This document shows, in pieces, positions 1-13,233 of a DNA stretch of 64,000 nt. Made by a program: the position numbers and the translations under genes. The notes under the pieces were generated by a model, which saw nothing but the letters and a program-made list of their open reading frames with translations, was not told the origin of the DNA and did no database searches. Position 1 is the stretch's first letter. Every line of letters begins with the position of its first letter. This DNA is from Antilocapra americana (taxonomy: Eukaryota > Chordata > Mammalia > Artiodactyla > Antilocapridae): NCBI GenBank assembly GCA_007570785.1, contig ML661902.1, forward strand, positions 1,411,044 to 1,475,043, given 5' to 3'.

Positions 1-1440
1 AAAAAGGCTTTAAAACCTTTGTACTCAACATTTTATTAGCAAGAATTGAAGTTTGAACTTATTTCTGTCATTAGATAGATTATTTAGGAAAATCCTATTT
101 CTGACTTTGTTCTGAATTTTTTTTAAAGTAAATGGTGATTTCTTTTATCTCTCCTGTCCCATAAGCTGAGATATGAGATTTTTGTTGGAGTCTGAACCCA
201 AATATCTAACTAACTCCATTTCAGCTCTGGTGTCTCAAACCATCTGCTGCTAAATATGAGTCCACTTAAAAAATTCAAGTAAAAAAAGCCAATATAGTAA
301 TATTTTGAAAACATTTAGCATCATTTACTAAAAATGTGGATGAGGGAGCAAAAATACTTGAAGAATGTATTGAAAAGCAACGCATCTGTTTAATGGCTCT
401 TTCACGAATCCCCATCAGTTTGGCATTGTGGAGAAAATCGCTACTAACAGCAGTTCTGCATGTATTAACATTTTGCCCTTTTTTCAGCAATGTTTGCTCA
501 CTGTAGTTCTACAGTGGGGTAATAATAATGCTTATCTTATGGAATATTTTTCTTTTACTTCTCAAAGAAATATATGTATTCAATCATAAATACATAAATA
601 TATGTATTCTAATCATAAATATAAAACATACATATATACACAAAGTAAATATATATATGTACATGCATAAATACATAAATTTAACTAACCATAATTTAAC
701 TTGCTTTCTAGATGATGACAGGTGTTAACAATTCTTGCCATTACCTACCATTTAGGTATTTCTTTGAGATTTAGTTTTTTGATTGGGGGTGTTTGGTACT
801 GCCTTACCATCCACAATTTTAATAGTTCATTTATTAGTCATTAGATGGAATTTAGATATTTTGAGATTCTGTTGTCATAAAAATGTTGTGATTAATGCTG
901 CACTTAATTGAAACACATCTTTTCAATTGTTTGTGAAACTTGGGATCACTTGCTCCATATTTCCTAATGTATGATATTGCCAAACATTTGGATCTATTAG
1001 AATGAATAAATATGATCCACTTTATGATTGAAGGGGGAGAAAGGATCAAATATACAGAGAAATTAAAGTAACATGCCTCCATAAATGTAGTTAATTTTGC
1101 TTCTTGACATTCTTAGAATTGCCTTTGTTCTATTCAATGCTAATTTTTATTATACTGAGCTCTCAGAAAGAGACATCTCAGAACCAGTGCTTAATGCCTT
1201 TCATCCTTTTGACACGTTTAGGGGAAAATGTGGTTTTGAAAACTATCTCTCACCTCCTCTTTTCCTAATCTTATTCACCCCACACTCCCTACCACATCCC
1301 CAAAATACGACCAAATATTGACTGACAGCTTGAAAGTGCTAATCGAATCATTCCCAATCATATGTGTTCAATATGTTGGCTTTAAAAAAAAGATTAGGAG
1401 CCCAAATCTTTCATCTAATATCATTGCTCGATAGACAGAA
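1..1440. other. AT-rich unique intergenic sequence
   Basis: No gene, young transposon or structured RNA is visible here. Open frames are short, start anywhere and show no recognisable domain. The only internal structure is a short AT-rich tandem duplication, listed separately. Confidence 0.6.
571..627. repeat. 28/29-bp AT-rich tandem duplication (2 units)
   Basis: Two consecutive copies begin with TATATGTATTC and run through AATCATAAATA. The first is 571-598 and the second 599-627, with one inserted base and a few substitutions. The flanks are TA-rich, so replication slippage is the likely origin. Confidence 0.7.
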
Positions 1441-1660
1441 TTTTAACTAGAGCAAATTCAAGTACAGCTTTCAGAGCAGCCAAACCCAGTAGACAGGCAG
1501 GAGGTCTGCCCTACCCCAGCCGCTCCTCTGTCTGCATTAGCCGTTCCTGCTCAGGCTCCATCGACCTGTCAGAGCCATCACAGTGATTGACTGCCCCGGC
1601 AGATGCGCTGCTATAACAGGTAACTTGATCATCCAGACCCATCTGTCTCTAAGTCCTCTT
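1441..1660. promoter_or_regulatory. candidate regulatory block (GC/CpG-rich)
   Basis: By direct count, 1501-1620 is about 60% G+C, against a background that looks close to one third. It keeps at least five CpG dinucleotides in 120 bp. It carries a MEIS/PREP-like CTGTCA at 1566-1571 and a PBX/HOX-like TGATTGAC at 1584-1591. It resembles no repeat I know and has no open frame. Reading it as an enhancer or other conserved element is inference from composition and motifs only. Confidence 0.3.
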
Positions 1661-1690
1661 CAATTCACACTTTGAAAAATATTAGAGGTC

Positions 1691-1701
1691 GGGGGGGGGG
1701 G
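1691..1701. repeat. poly-G run (11 G)
   Basis: Eleven consecutive G residues follow AGAGGTC. This is a mononucleotide microsatellite, prone to length change and to sequencing error. Confidence 0.9.
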
Positions 1702-2011
1702 TTGGATTCTTTGTTGTGATTTTTTCTTTTAAAGTAGGCTATCTGTATTTCACAAAATGTTATCCTCTAGTAAGTGAATAGAAATATACACTCTTTAAGC
1801 TCTTTAGTCAGATGAGCTGCTTCCATGGCACATTACTATCAACATTTTAAATGGGCCAATAAGAGCTGGGAGAATTTGAAAACCTGATTTCCAAAACACA
1901 CTCTAAAGTTAAGGACCAATTTTAAAGAACAACCACGACAATAATAGAATGATGTTTCAAAGATAACAGTTTCCGTGTGCGTGAGACAGATTGGCTGTGT
2001 GTGCGCAGAGG

Positions 2012-2036
2012 GGAGAGAGAGAGAGAGAGGAGAGGA
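2012..2036. repeat. (GA)n simple repeat
   Basis: A purine-only GA dinucleotide tract with small interruptions near its right end. It sits inside otherwise unique sequence. Confidence 0.85.
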
Positions 2037-2040
2037 GCCT

Positions 2041-5000
2041 TGTGCAGTGGTGAGCAGTCCTGTGCCTTCCCTTCAGTGCCCACAGCCTGGCAAATGTTGT
2101 GACATCATTAAGCTGAATTGCTGATTTCAGATGGATCTGGAACAAGAATAGGCAGGGGTAACTCAAGCTTCACGATGAAATGTAGTTAACTAATCTCCTA
2201 GTGTCACTATTTCTGATAATTACGTTTCACCAAAATATTTTGCTGTGCTTGTGAGCAGCGGATTTCATTCTACAAGTCAGCACCCTAAGTGTGGAGCTGT
2301 TCTGGATCTATCAACAGCTTCTATTAAGAGAGAATATAATCTTGGTGAGATCAGTGGCTAACAGTTTTCTCAGTCAAGTCTACTGCCTACTCACCATCAA
2401 GGGATGAACATGGACTGAGAATGACATGGCTCAACATCTAAGGGGAGGGGGTGTAACATAACAAAGCAAGCAAAACAAAGTAAAATGAATGACAACTGAT
2501 GAAAAAACAAGTGAACTCAGTTTTTTCCAACCAAGAGGGATAAAAATATGCTAAGTATGCAACAATACTTGTAGAACTTAAAGAAATAAATGAACGTAGT
2601 GACAGATTTAGATAACGGTATATTCATTCCTTAACAGAACTGCTTTATATTTCTTCCATAAACTAGTCCATGATCATGCAATTCACCTTGGATTTAGATT
2701 ATGGCAAAATTCATATTACTTCTCCACATCAAACTAAGCAAAATAAATAAATTCCCCAAAAGTTCTCTTTCTTGGGTAAGGGATCCAGATCATGTTCTGG
2801 CCATAGTTCACCACTGTTATCTACTGGCCAAATGTCATCGTTTAAGACACTTCATGGAAATGAACATAGTTTTTTCCTGTCCAGTGAGAGATGGAATATA
2901 TGATATTTAATTACTTTAAATTAACAGTAAGTATCCTTTCCAACTCTGCCCCCGATTTTTGGCCTGAGGAGTTTCAATTTTGCTAATGATAGAGCTTGAG
3001 AGGCAGTGAGAGGCAAGCAGTTGCTTGGTCTGAGTAAAGCTATTGTATTTTCAAAGAGTTATTTACCACATAAAGCTCTGGCTGATTAATTCAGTTAACA
3101 GCCCTCCATTCCTCATTTGTCCTCAATCCCTCACTTCCAAACTAAAGTTAAAAAAAAAATCTATAATACAAATCTGACCAAATTTTAGTGTGAACTGAGA
3201 ATATGATGTCACAGTTTTTTTTTAAATCAACAATTTCCTAACAAATTATATTTAAGAGATTTTACCATTTTTATAATGAAAAGTTAAAGGGGAGGTGATC
3301 GCTATTTTAGTAGTGTTTGTCACTACATCCTGTGCAATTACTTGCTCTGAAGCCCTTTTAAGTGAAATGATATTTCTAAGCCATAGAGATCTTCAGTTCT
3401 TGCGTGCCATGGAATCAGATCCGTAAGTATTCCCGATATGGAACAAGAGATTCTTTTTTAAACTCTTGCATTTTCATCTACTTCACATCATATAACTCAC
3501 ATTCTTAAAAAACGACTGAAGATTTTTCTTATTTCCATGTGGTTCCTGCTTTCTAAATTCTGTTGCTTGTTTTCTCCTTGGAGTTCTAAATGTTGCTTTA
3601 ACATCTTTAGGTGTGATATAGATAGATTTAGAGTGATGTAGTTAGCAAGTCTCAAGCTGCAGCTTTTAAATACATTTGAAAACCTTCTTCTGAAGGAAAA
3701 CAAGACACTCTTATGGGAAAGTTACACTTTATTTTGGAGGCATCTCTCTCGCAACTTTTCTTTCCAAAGATGCTGAATTTACTATGACTATTATTAACAC
3801 ATGTATGTAATTAATCCTCCATCATGAAAGCTTTCTGTGTACAGTTAATCAAAACTAGTTTATCCTTTGGCTATCATAAACACTAAATTTTTTGAAGAGG
3901 GACTAAGGTCTATTTACCAATCAAATTCAGTTGAATGTTTGAGAAAGTGTCCCTTTATAAAGGTTTAGACCATATGATGTGTTGATCTTCCAGGGCACGA
4001 TTTGCCTCTCTGTGCTCTACCCTGTAACTGTACTCCTGCCTTCATCTCAATCCTGCCCTTGTAACATTATTTTCAACTAATTATATCCATAGAAAGAGTT
4101 CAGTGTAAATATGGTTTTAGCAGTTTATAACAAGAAAAGTGGCTTCCACTTATTTTAAGTTCAAGTTCCGTATATTCAATTACTGTTAGCAAGCACTCCA
4201 CCTACTGGCTTACGTGCTGCCAAGCAAGCAGACCATGCTCTGAAGCAAATCGGCAGTTGAGTAAGAGAGACGTTCAACTCTGCCAATTTGCAAAGGATCT
4301 CCACTTCCCGGTTGTCAGCGGGGATCAAACATGACTGACCTGCTGCTCACCAGGGTTAGGACAATTGGGGGTGTTTCCTTGACCCAGTGACAACTTATTT
4401 GTGAAAAAAGAGTCTCAATTTCAGTGTGGTAAATGAGGGTAGGATAGCTCAACGAGAAGTAAATTTGTGTAACTCCAACAAAGTGGAGTGAGGGAATCAC
4501 ATTCCAGAGCCTCAAGACATCTTTGATGCATATTTAGAGCAAATATCCACGCACACAAGCATGGGTATAAAAAGTATCTTTGTCCAAAATAATTATTAAA
4601 GAAAACAGGTTATTTAGTAATTTTTAAATTGAGTTAGGATTATATAGTATACAGTGTTTCTTGTTCACCAATATGTCAATTTTTAAAATGTAACATTATA
4701 GTAGCAGAAGGAAAATCAACACTGGAAAAATTCCTTTAACCATTGTCCCACCACCACCTCCATGAACGTTTTAGCTTAGTAGTCTTAGTAATGAATAATT
4801 ATATAACAGAGAGATTTTAGTATTAGACATTATAGTGAAATCAAGGGAAATTGAACCAGCTCTGTTCCACTATGTCAACATAAGGTATAAATCATAACCT
4901 TCTGCTTACCCCACTGACCACTATCCACCTTAACATGTCTTTTAAGGACAGCTTACTGTGTAATTATTGCCACTGTGCCCATATTATAGTATGTTTGAAT

Positions 5001-8000
5001 ATGGAAATAAACAATATGGCAATTAATGTGAAATAATACAAGAGCAAATCAAGGTACATGGGCTAGATATAGAGGCAAAGCAGCAGGAACATGGAAAATA
5101 ACCTTAATGGGCTGTTGATGGGGAAATGCTTTTCCGAATATTGTCTCAGGGTGTTACTATGAGTGGAGCTGGAAAAAGGAAATGCCGAAGGGAGCATGTC
5201 TAACTATGTGGGAGGTTTCTTGGGGTCAACTCTACTTTATCGTCCATTTTTCCATGTTTTCTAGGAGTAGTAAAAAATTATCATAAGCATTAATAGCATG
5301 GGAGGTCTCCTGACTCCAGAAGCTCTTGTAGTTTGCAGCTAAACCAGGATACAATATGGCACTAAGTAATAGAACCTATTCTGGGTTGATGAATACTTGT
5401 GCACTGATACGGGAATAGCTTTATAACTGCTTTAGTAAGAGCCCAGAAAATTGCATCCCAGATGCATGAATTTCTCTTTTGGCTTTGCAAAGGAAGTATT
5501 CACAGTTAAGGCAGAAAAAAAAATCAGTTCCATTAAGCATTTACCCCGCAAAACAGAGATTGAGGAATTTTAGCACATGACGACACAACAAAATTTACCT
5601 GACCCTTCCAAGCTAAGGAAAACAAGACAGAAGGTCCTCTTGAGAGGCTGTATCATATATATGTTCTGAGGCTGTGCTGCCCATATGTTCAATAGGACTG
5701 TTGAATCTCAAAGTTATAATAATTTGCAACGAGGTGCCAGAACCAATTATTAAATATCATATGATCCAACAGAGATGAAATAAAAATATACAGGGTCGAT
5801 TTTACTGGCTTTGACTATTATAAGGCATTTAAAGTACTTTGAATTTACAGTGTAACTTGAGGTTTGTATTAACGACTTCCTTATGCTAGAATTTTGTTCC
5901 CAGCCGAATATCATAAGCTTAATGCAGATGGCATACTTTTCCAAGGACAAAGGGACTCTTGGCCTTATCCTTTCTTTTTGATTTGTATATCAACTCAGGA
6001 AAAGGAGATATGCTATTATGATATCTTCGACTAATGTAAACCTTTATTCAAAAGCGCAAATGACAGCCAAAAGTACAATTCAAGTGAGAAAAAAGGTAGT
6101 GTGTGATAGTATCACAGAATGAGACAGTCTCAGCCAAATCGCTGCCTATAGTGTAGAAAAGAAGCCTCTTAGTCTTCAGTATAAACAGTCATAATTTGTT
6201 TACCATGACCTCTCAGAAACATGAATGAGTGAATGTTTTAAATACTGGTTCTGATCTCAAAGTCAAGGTCAGTTCTTTATCCCTGACTGCTGAGATTCTA
6301 CCCTCAGTAAAATCAAGGTGATATGAGCTGGTGGTTTACCACCAGCAAAACAAGACGTTCAGAAGATGAACGTGCCTCTTGGGTTCTCTTTGCTATTATT
6401 CCAAAGTACTAGTGAGGGGTTCAGGCGAGTCCTCAGAATCAAAACAAGATGGTTGTGCCTTAGTAGCTTGTTGATGGAACAAAATCATCTCTCTGAATGG
6501 GTTTCCTTGGGAATCAAAGTTGAAAGGCAAGCTCCTATAGTTTTGTGGAAAACAAAACCAAGCTGAGCCTAGTGTGTCTGCTAAGTTCTCAGTGTGATCA
6601 CTTTGGAAGATGAAAAACTGTCTTTCTGTGGTCATTGGAATACTGTGAGCTTAGGCCCATGTTTGTCTATGTATGTTTACAGCACCTGTCAGCCGATACA
6701 TGAGAAACAAGAAAAGTAATGTAAACTGATCCCCCCCTTTTGCTGAATATTTAATGCGGTCCACCAGCAAGAAGAGCACAAACATTCTACTTTCTCAATG
6801 CTTGTCTTCCATGCCCTCTTCTAATATTCTCTGGGGAGAGGTAGGTTTCGATCTTGGTCAGAGCAAGTACCCATTTACTTCAGAATTTTCACTTTCTTGT
6901 CTCAGCTTCCTTCCTGTCTCCTAAAATGAAATTTATTTTATTTTAGCCACCTCTGAGCAGACTTGTGTGTATATATTTTCAGGGAAATTGGATTGTCCAT
7001 ATGGATTTTTAAATCAGTTTTCAGATCAAGTTCAGAAATATGTAAACTGTTGTGTTGTTGGACCAGGCAGGAACAGAACATATCACTCAGATGAAGAGCA
7101 CCCAATACGATAAAGTGATCTTTAAATGAGAAAACTAGAGTGTAAGTCAATTAAAGTGGCCAATAATGGGAAAACAAGTGCCCATTCCAAGAGCAATTGT
7201 AAGACATTTAACCCAAGGAAAGTTGCATTATACGTTTTTATTAAATTGAGACTATATTCACACTTATTGTGGTTTGAAATGTGAACCAATATTTTCTATC
7301 TTTGGTTTCCTAGCTTTAAGATCTCTTAATGTGCATAAGATGTAATTCATAATATCATATGACTGTTTTAAGTTTGCAAGTTACTGTCTCCAAAGTTACA
7401 ATCTAATTTAAATCGATAAATGTCCATTAAACTACTGTGCTCTCTCACAAAACAGTATCTGACCTGAGATTAATGTACCAAGACCTTCAGATTTCTAAAA
7501 CTCTTGATTCTTTGTATTTTAACCTTATTTACAACATAACACATCCAGTTTTAAAAAGCATTGTCATTTTAGCACAATATAAAGTATTAGCTTTCAAAGA
7601 TGTATTCAACCCTATTTAAAGCTTAGACCTGCTATTTTTCAATAATCTTTATAACAAGGGGAAAATAAAAAGATTAAGTTTTTAGTAATACCAAGAACAA
7701 CGTAATACTATTATGCCTACTCAAAGTATTCCTGAAAGTCATGCAAAAATAATATTGCTAACTCTTAAAATAATTTGTAGAAAATTTGCAAACATGGATC
7801 TTAGAGGAGAGGTAAAAGAGAAGTTCTATAAATCTAAAAATAGTCACGGGAGTGGTGAAAAAGGTTTCTATCTGCTTTCCAAATGGAGGTCTTCACACTG
7901 AGAAGCAAGATCATGCCACATACAAACGAGAAAAGAAAGAAAGTGGGGAGAGATATATTAAAACTCTGGGTTGAATAACTGCACTAACGTCTTTGGGAAA

Positions 8001-8239
8001 AAGATGAACTCTGAGGTGATGGCTTGAAAACTGCAACATGTCTATATGTAAATTTCCTAATATCTGATTGTAGTCTAGTTTTGCTCTGAGCCACTCTAAA
8101 GAGTATAACTTCCTTTCAAGCTATCAGTTTCATTTCTGCTGGCAGGTAATCCCCCATGAATGAAAGATTTATAAGCATGAGAAGAGTTAGGATAAAACCT
8201 TATGGAATGTCAGGTACTTCTGCCATTTCATGCCATCAC
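2041..8239. other. unique intergenic sequence, no gene seen
   Basis: About 6.2 kb without a recognisable gene or ruminant-lineage transposon. The longest frames (about 60-80 codons) lack codon bias, domains or a start context that would set them apart. Very diverged ancient repeats cannot be excluded by eye. Confidence 0.55.
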
Positions 8240-8440
8240 ACTCTATTAATATTAATAATATTCAGTACTTACCCCATTATTGACACAATGCTAAGCACTT
8301 CAAGTACATTATCTCATTAAATTCTCTCAACAAACTTGCAAGATATTTTTCTGCCCATTCTCAATGAGTAGGTGAGACACAGGAAAGCTAAATAAGTTGC
8401 TATAGGAACAAGCAATGGCATAGAGATCCTTAGATAAACA
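8240..8440 (-). mobile_element. MIR SINE remnant
   Basis: The stretch reads like the complement of the MIR 3' half: GCTAAGCACTT, then ATTATCTCATTAAATTCTC, then a diverged gagacacag...ctaaataagttgc block, in the expected order. It is strongly diverged, as expected for an element older than placental mammals. The borders are approximate. Confidence 0.6.
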
Positions 8441-9482
8441 TGTGTAATTCTCAAGTTCATGCTCAAAAAATATTCTCCTCTGCTGCTTCTCATGAATTTC
8501 AGTCCTTGAGAATTACTCATGTATTGCTGACACTGGAAACGTCACATGCTAAATGCAGGGACATGGTTTACTTCCCTGCAATGGGAATGAAGTCACGATA
8601 GGACAACTTTTAAGTTTTGAGCAGAAAGTAAATTTTTATCAGTGTAGCATATAACACATTAATGCTATTCAAGAGTATTAGAAATATCATTGTTATTGTT
8701 AGTAAAGCTTTACCAAAATGATAACAGTACATGTAATGAAAACAAGCTCAAGAGGAAGATATAATGACCATGAGGGGTTGGAAAAAATTTAATGATGCTA
8801 CCCCTAAGGAATTCCTTTTATTTCATTTCTTACACTTTCATCTTTGAACTCAAGGGCCATGTGATCCTGTGATATGATTCATCCTTGATAGTTAAAAAGA
8901 CAGAAAGCAACACCTCATCTTTACTTCCATCAGTGGCACACTCACAGACACAGAACTTGAAGTACCGTCTTTCCAATAGACCATTAAATTCAAGGACTAC
9001 AGAAAACAAGGATATCTGATTCTACTTCCCTCTCTTTATACCTTATAACTACCATTGAGAATGTGTGTTTTAAATTAAATATATGGCAAAAATGATAGGT
9101 TTAATTAAAATAATAGTAAAAATGACTGCTTCACTTGAACGAATTGTTTTTGCATTTGATAAAAGAAAATTTGGATATTTATATTAAAAAGTAATGCAGA
9201 AATATAAAATTTTATAATAAATGATATTCACAGGTCTGGTAAGGCAAGAAAGAGATGAGATGACTGATAATTCTAAATAAGGTACCCTTTTAAACTCTTT
9301 GATCCTTTTGAACATTAATATGTCACTTTAGAATTCAAATTTGGTCCGAAAAATTGAAATCTCACTAGATTATTTTCATTTAGGGGGTCCAAATTTCTTC
9401 TGGTTATAGAAATGTTGTGGAAACTGGAATCTTGGTCTTCTTACTTCAACAGTAGGTTAGGCAAATAGTTATGAAAACATGA
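8441..9482. other. unique intergenic sequence, nothing seen
   Basis: AT-rich, with no repeats or open frames of note up to the SINE target-site duplication. Confidence 0.55.
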
Positions 9483-9495
9483 ATTTTAAGTAATG

Positions 9496-9711
9496 CCTGC
9501 ATGCTAAGTTGCTTCAGTCATGACTGACTCTGCATAACCCTATGGCCTATAGCCCACCAAGCTCCTCTGTTCATGAGATTTTCCAGGCAAGAACACTGGA
9601 GTGATAGCCATGCCCTGATCCAGGGGATCTTCCCAACCCAGGGATCCAATCCACTTATGTCACCTGCGTTGGCAGGCAGGTTCTTTACCACTAGCACCAC
9701 CTGGCAAGCCC
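9496..9711 (-). mobile_element. Bov-tA SINE
   Basis: On the minus strand this is a tRNA-derived head joined to a Bov-A body (tttccaggcaagaacactggag, then the complement of the Bov tail at the left end). The flanking duplications are ATTTTAAGTAATG (9483-9495) and ATTTTAAGTAGTG (9712-9724), 12 of 13 identical, which confirms a target-primed insertion. Bov-tA is non-autonomous and uses BovB reverse transcriptase. It is the only young SINE in the first 20.9 kb. Confidence 0.92.
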
Positions 9712-10326
9712 ATTTTAAGTAGTGGAATGTCTCAGAGCAATGGAGAATAAGCTGGCTTACCACTGCCTTGTGGTTGTTCTCACATCCTAAGAATTATAGG
9801 TACTCCATTCCATCTTCAATGTACAGAGACATTGAAGGAAACCCTTTGTTACACTGGAGGCCCTTGCAGGCCCTTGCAGATCTAAGTAACAGAGACTTCA
9901 TTGGCCATGTATTTAATTAAAAGCTTTCTATAATTTAGATAAATAGGTGTTTTTCAACATTATTTAGCCTATAGCAGAACTTTAGCAAATATAATTTAGA
10001 CTTTCCAAATGATTATAATATTTTTGAAGTTTACGATGTTTAGAAGAACATTAGCCCAAGTGATAATGTCCATAATTGAACTAACTAATTATTTATGACA
10101 TGAAAAGTTTTACTTTTGAATTTCCAAAGTTCAAACAAGAACTATTTCTTTCTGTAAAAGATCAAATGAAGATATAAACTGTAATTACTGGAAAATCAAA
10201 AATGTCTATTGTCCTTAAAAACGATTCCATTATTTATGTCATGGACAAAATGATATTAAACCAAGAATACTGTTTTTGATAAAATTTAAACTAGATTGCC
10301 TTTTTTCTAAAATTGACTATATTACT

Positions 10327-10366
10327 AAAGGTGGATAGTCCACCTTCGTTGGACTATCCAAAGGTG
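10327..10366. repeat. overlapping inverted repeats (two alternative hairpins)
   Basis: TGGATAGTCCA (10332-10342) is perfectly complementary to TGGACTATCCA (10350-10360), giving an 11-bp stem with a 7-nt loop. A second palindrome overlaps the first: GGTGGA (10330-10335), 3-nt spacer TAG, TCCACC (10339-10344). The structure is bracketed by a direct repeat AAAGGTG at 10327-10333 and 10360-10366. The two stems are mutually exclusive. Confidence 0.85.
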
Positions 10367-11149
10367 CTATGTGATTTGACTAGTGTAGGTTAGTTAGTAA
10401 GCAGAATGATTTGTTTGGAGTTAATAGTGAGAGTTAATAGTCAATAAATGAAAACATCTAACTCATCCTGAGACATTCAGAAGATACTAACTATAGGAGT
10501 AAATGAACACAGATACTATTTGTTTCGAATACAGATTATTTTAACTCTGTAGATGGCCATTCCATTCAGGGTTGTGTAACTACTTAGACATCTGTTAATT
10601 GAGGACATTAATAAGAATTTGCAAAAAGTATTCTTTCTGTTACTAATAATTGGCCCAGTTGTCATATGGTTAAAAAGTGAAAATTTAATCAACTATCATA
10701 CATATATATAATATACATATAGATATCTGTATCAGTCTCTATATGTCTACATCTGTTTACATCTTTAGATGTTTGGGACATATAGGAATAGTTTTAGCTG
10801 TTTGGCTCTCTAGTGTTGTCAGTAGCCAACTGAACCAACATTAATTCAATCAACTGAATACCTATGCAATAGCTGAAAGTGTAAATAGGGTAATAAAAAT
10901 GTGAATTTAAAAAACTAGGGCCGGATAGTTATTAAAATTTAGACCATATATTTTTGCCATATTAAAACTCGTTTGGTTTAAAAGGTATGTTCTGTATCTC
11001 TAAAAACAGAAAAACTTCATCTTTTAAAGAGATATTGCATTATGTAGAAATTTTGGTCAACTTCACATTGACTGCTTAATAAAGTACTTGACAACATGCA
11101 TTACAGAAAAAAAAGAATCAATATTTATGCCTTATATACAAGTCTAAAC

Positions 11150-11235
11150 ATATACATTCATACACACTGGTACCCAGTGTAGTGTCTGGCACTTCGTTAG
11201 CATTCAATATATATTTACTGAATTAATGAAAAAGG
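11150..11235 (+). mobile_element. L2-like LINE 3' end
   Basis: The order agtgtctggcac, ttagcattcaatatata, tttactgaattaatgaa matches the typical L2 3' terminus (a 'cctggcacatagtaggcgctcaataaa...gaatga' pattern). It is short and diverged, and the left border is unclear. Confidence 0.45.
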
Positions 11236-13170
11236 CAAATAATTATATAACAAAATGTACTCTATTTCTTAAACTAATTTTTAGATGTTAAGTATTGACT
11301 CTTATCCACGAAGCCAAACTAAAGTTGTTTTCTTGACCTCAGTCATCTAACAAATGGCTATAATGGACTTCTTATTTTTAATAATTTTATTGATAAAATG
11401 ATACTGTATGTACCTTTATTCAGACAGCCAACATGGCGTGCTACTTGTTTAAAAAAGGGGTGGGGGCAGGTAATTGTTTTTATCTCTTACTCCCTGAAAT
11501 GAACTCTTAACACTAATATGATGCTCCAGCAGACCCACTTGCCTTACTGTTAATTTGGGTTACATAAAAGATAATCAATATATTTTAATTTCAAAGACTA
11601 GGTTCCCTGAAAAAAAATCAATAAAAAATATCATTTTCAATGCCATTTAATTTACACAATTTGACTATCCAGCTATTCTACAGTTATGTTTTGTTTTTAT
11701 TCAATGGATTGAATGCTGTGTTTTGTTTTCAACAGATGTGACTTTGAGTGCACTGGAGAACAATTTATGCATTTGGCTTAGAATTTTAAATGAATGTACC
11801 ATCTAATGATTTGCCCAGTATAAGCAGTCACTTTTAAAAGTAATACTGAAAGCAAGAAAAAATTACTTAAAGGATCAGTTACATCTAAAATGATGAAATC
11901 AATAACAATATTTTCTCTGGGATTCTTCTTCTCTGATAAGCAAAATCTTTGCTTAAAAGCCACATTAAAATTTAATCACAATCTGTGTGCTTTAGCAATT
12001 GATAATTTCTGGACAGCTGTCTTCTGCTTTGTTTAAGTCTTGTGTTCCTTCTGTTTAAGTTATGCCTTTTAATAGCTGGATTAAGTACATTTGATTTAAA
12101 ATATATTATTAGAATATGATCACATTTTATTATTTTGCAACAGTGGATTGTAGTTTTGTGTCCCTTTGCAACAATGTTAAAACTAGGGTGAAGACCTCAT
12201 GGGTGGTGAAACTACTGGAAACTTATAGTAGTTCTACCAATCTGTTTTGACCTTAATAATTTTTTTGCAAACTCCATGTGAGTAGATAACAATTTGTGCT
12301 AATGATCTTAAAAAAGTGCTTTAGCTTTAGACTGTAAGCTGGAATGAGCTGTAATTCATCTTTGTTTACCTGGTTCCTGGTATTTTGTCTGCCATGTACT
12401 GAATAATGAAAATGTATGTGTTCAGTGATTTAGTAAGTAATTTTTAAAGATACTGTCTCCTCTACTTTAAAATTTTTTTAAAAAATAGGTCTAAGAACAA
12501 TCTCAGTTATAGCAATTGAGTGTATATGTGTACTGACATCCTTGATATCTAGAGATAGATAATCACTTTTAAGTATCAGTATTTCATCATTAGCACAGAT
12601 TATGTAACAGCCAGTTCAGCAATTATTGTTATTCCATAGTTACCTTCTCTGTCTGTTTCAGAGGAAGAGAATAAAGAAAGATTATCTTTCACAGTACTTC
12701 CTCTGATTACATCCCTATTCTCTAATCACCTAACAGGACTGCCAGAACTTGCAGTGATAATGTCATATTTATTATCGGATGATTATTTAAAAGAATCAAT
12801 ATGCTCGATGTTAAGTTATACATTTCAGTTTTGAAGGCAAAAGAGCTAACCTGGTAGTCATAATGCTTTGTGGTCAAATAATTTTTATCATGTCATTTTA
12901 ATGTACTCAGCTAAATCAATAAGGTTAACTGCATTTGCCATCTTTAGGACCAATAAAATTTGTACCTATTCAATACTGTAATTTACATGCTGGTATTTAC
13001 TTTTATCTTTGCATCAGATGCTAATTAATTAAATACTTCTGCTGAAACTAATAAATAAGTAATAATTAGATAAACACAGTGCAAAAACATAATTCAAAAG
13101 AAGCAGATTGACGTGGCTTGGGAATATAAGTAGCCATATAGTATGTCAATTAAGAGAAAAGCTGAAATAT

Positions 13171-13233
13171 TCCAAATATGTCCACAATATGTCCAAATAT
13201 GTCTGCAATATGTCCAAATATATGCACAATATT
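13171..13233. repeat. 21-bp tandem repeat, three units
   Basis: Three exactly adjacent 21-bp units at 13171-13191, 13192-13212 and 13213-13233, each beginning TCCAAATAT. Units 1 and 2 differ at two positions; unit 3 is more diverged. This is a small minisatellite in AT-rich unique DNA. Confidence 0.85.

Larger units (their letters stand above)
9712..13170. other. AT-rich unique intergenic sequence
   Basis: No gene is visible. It contains a perfect 10-bp direct duplication (GGCCCTTGCA at 9859-9868 and 9869-9878), the palindrome at 10.33 kb and an L2-like end at 11.15 kb. The rest is unassigned. Confidence 0.55.

Noticed and set aside
571..627. Possible CRISPR-like or regulatory direct repeats
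   Set aside because: Two AT-rich adjacent copies with no spacers in a mammalian context; simple slippage explains them.
9496..9711. tRNA gene suggested by the tRNA-like head of Bov and CHR SINEs
   Set aside because: The heads are diverged SINE parts without a full cloverleaf; none of the copies examined looks like a functional tRNA gene.
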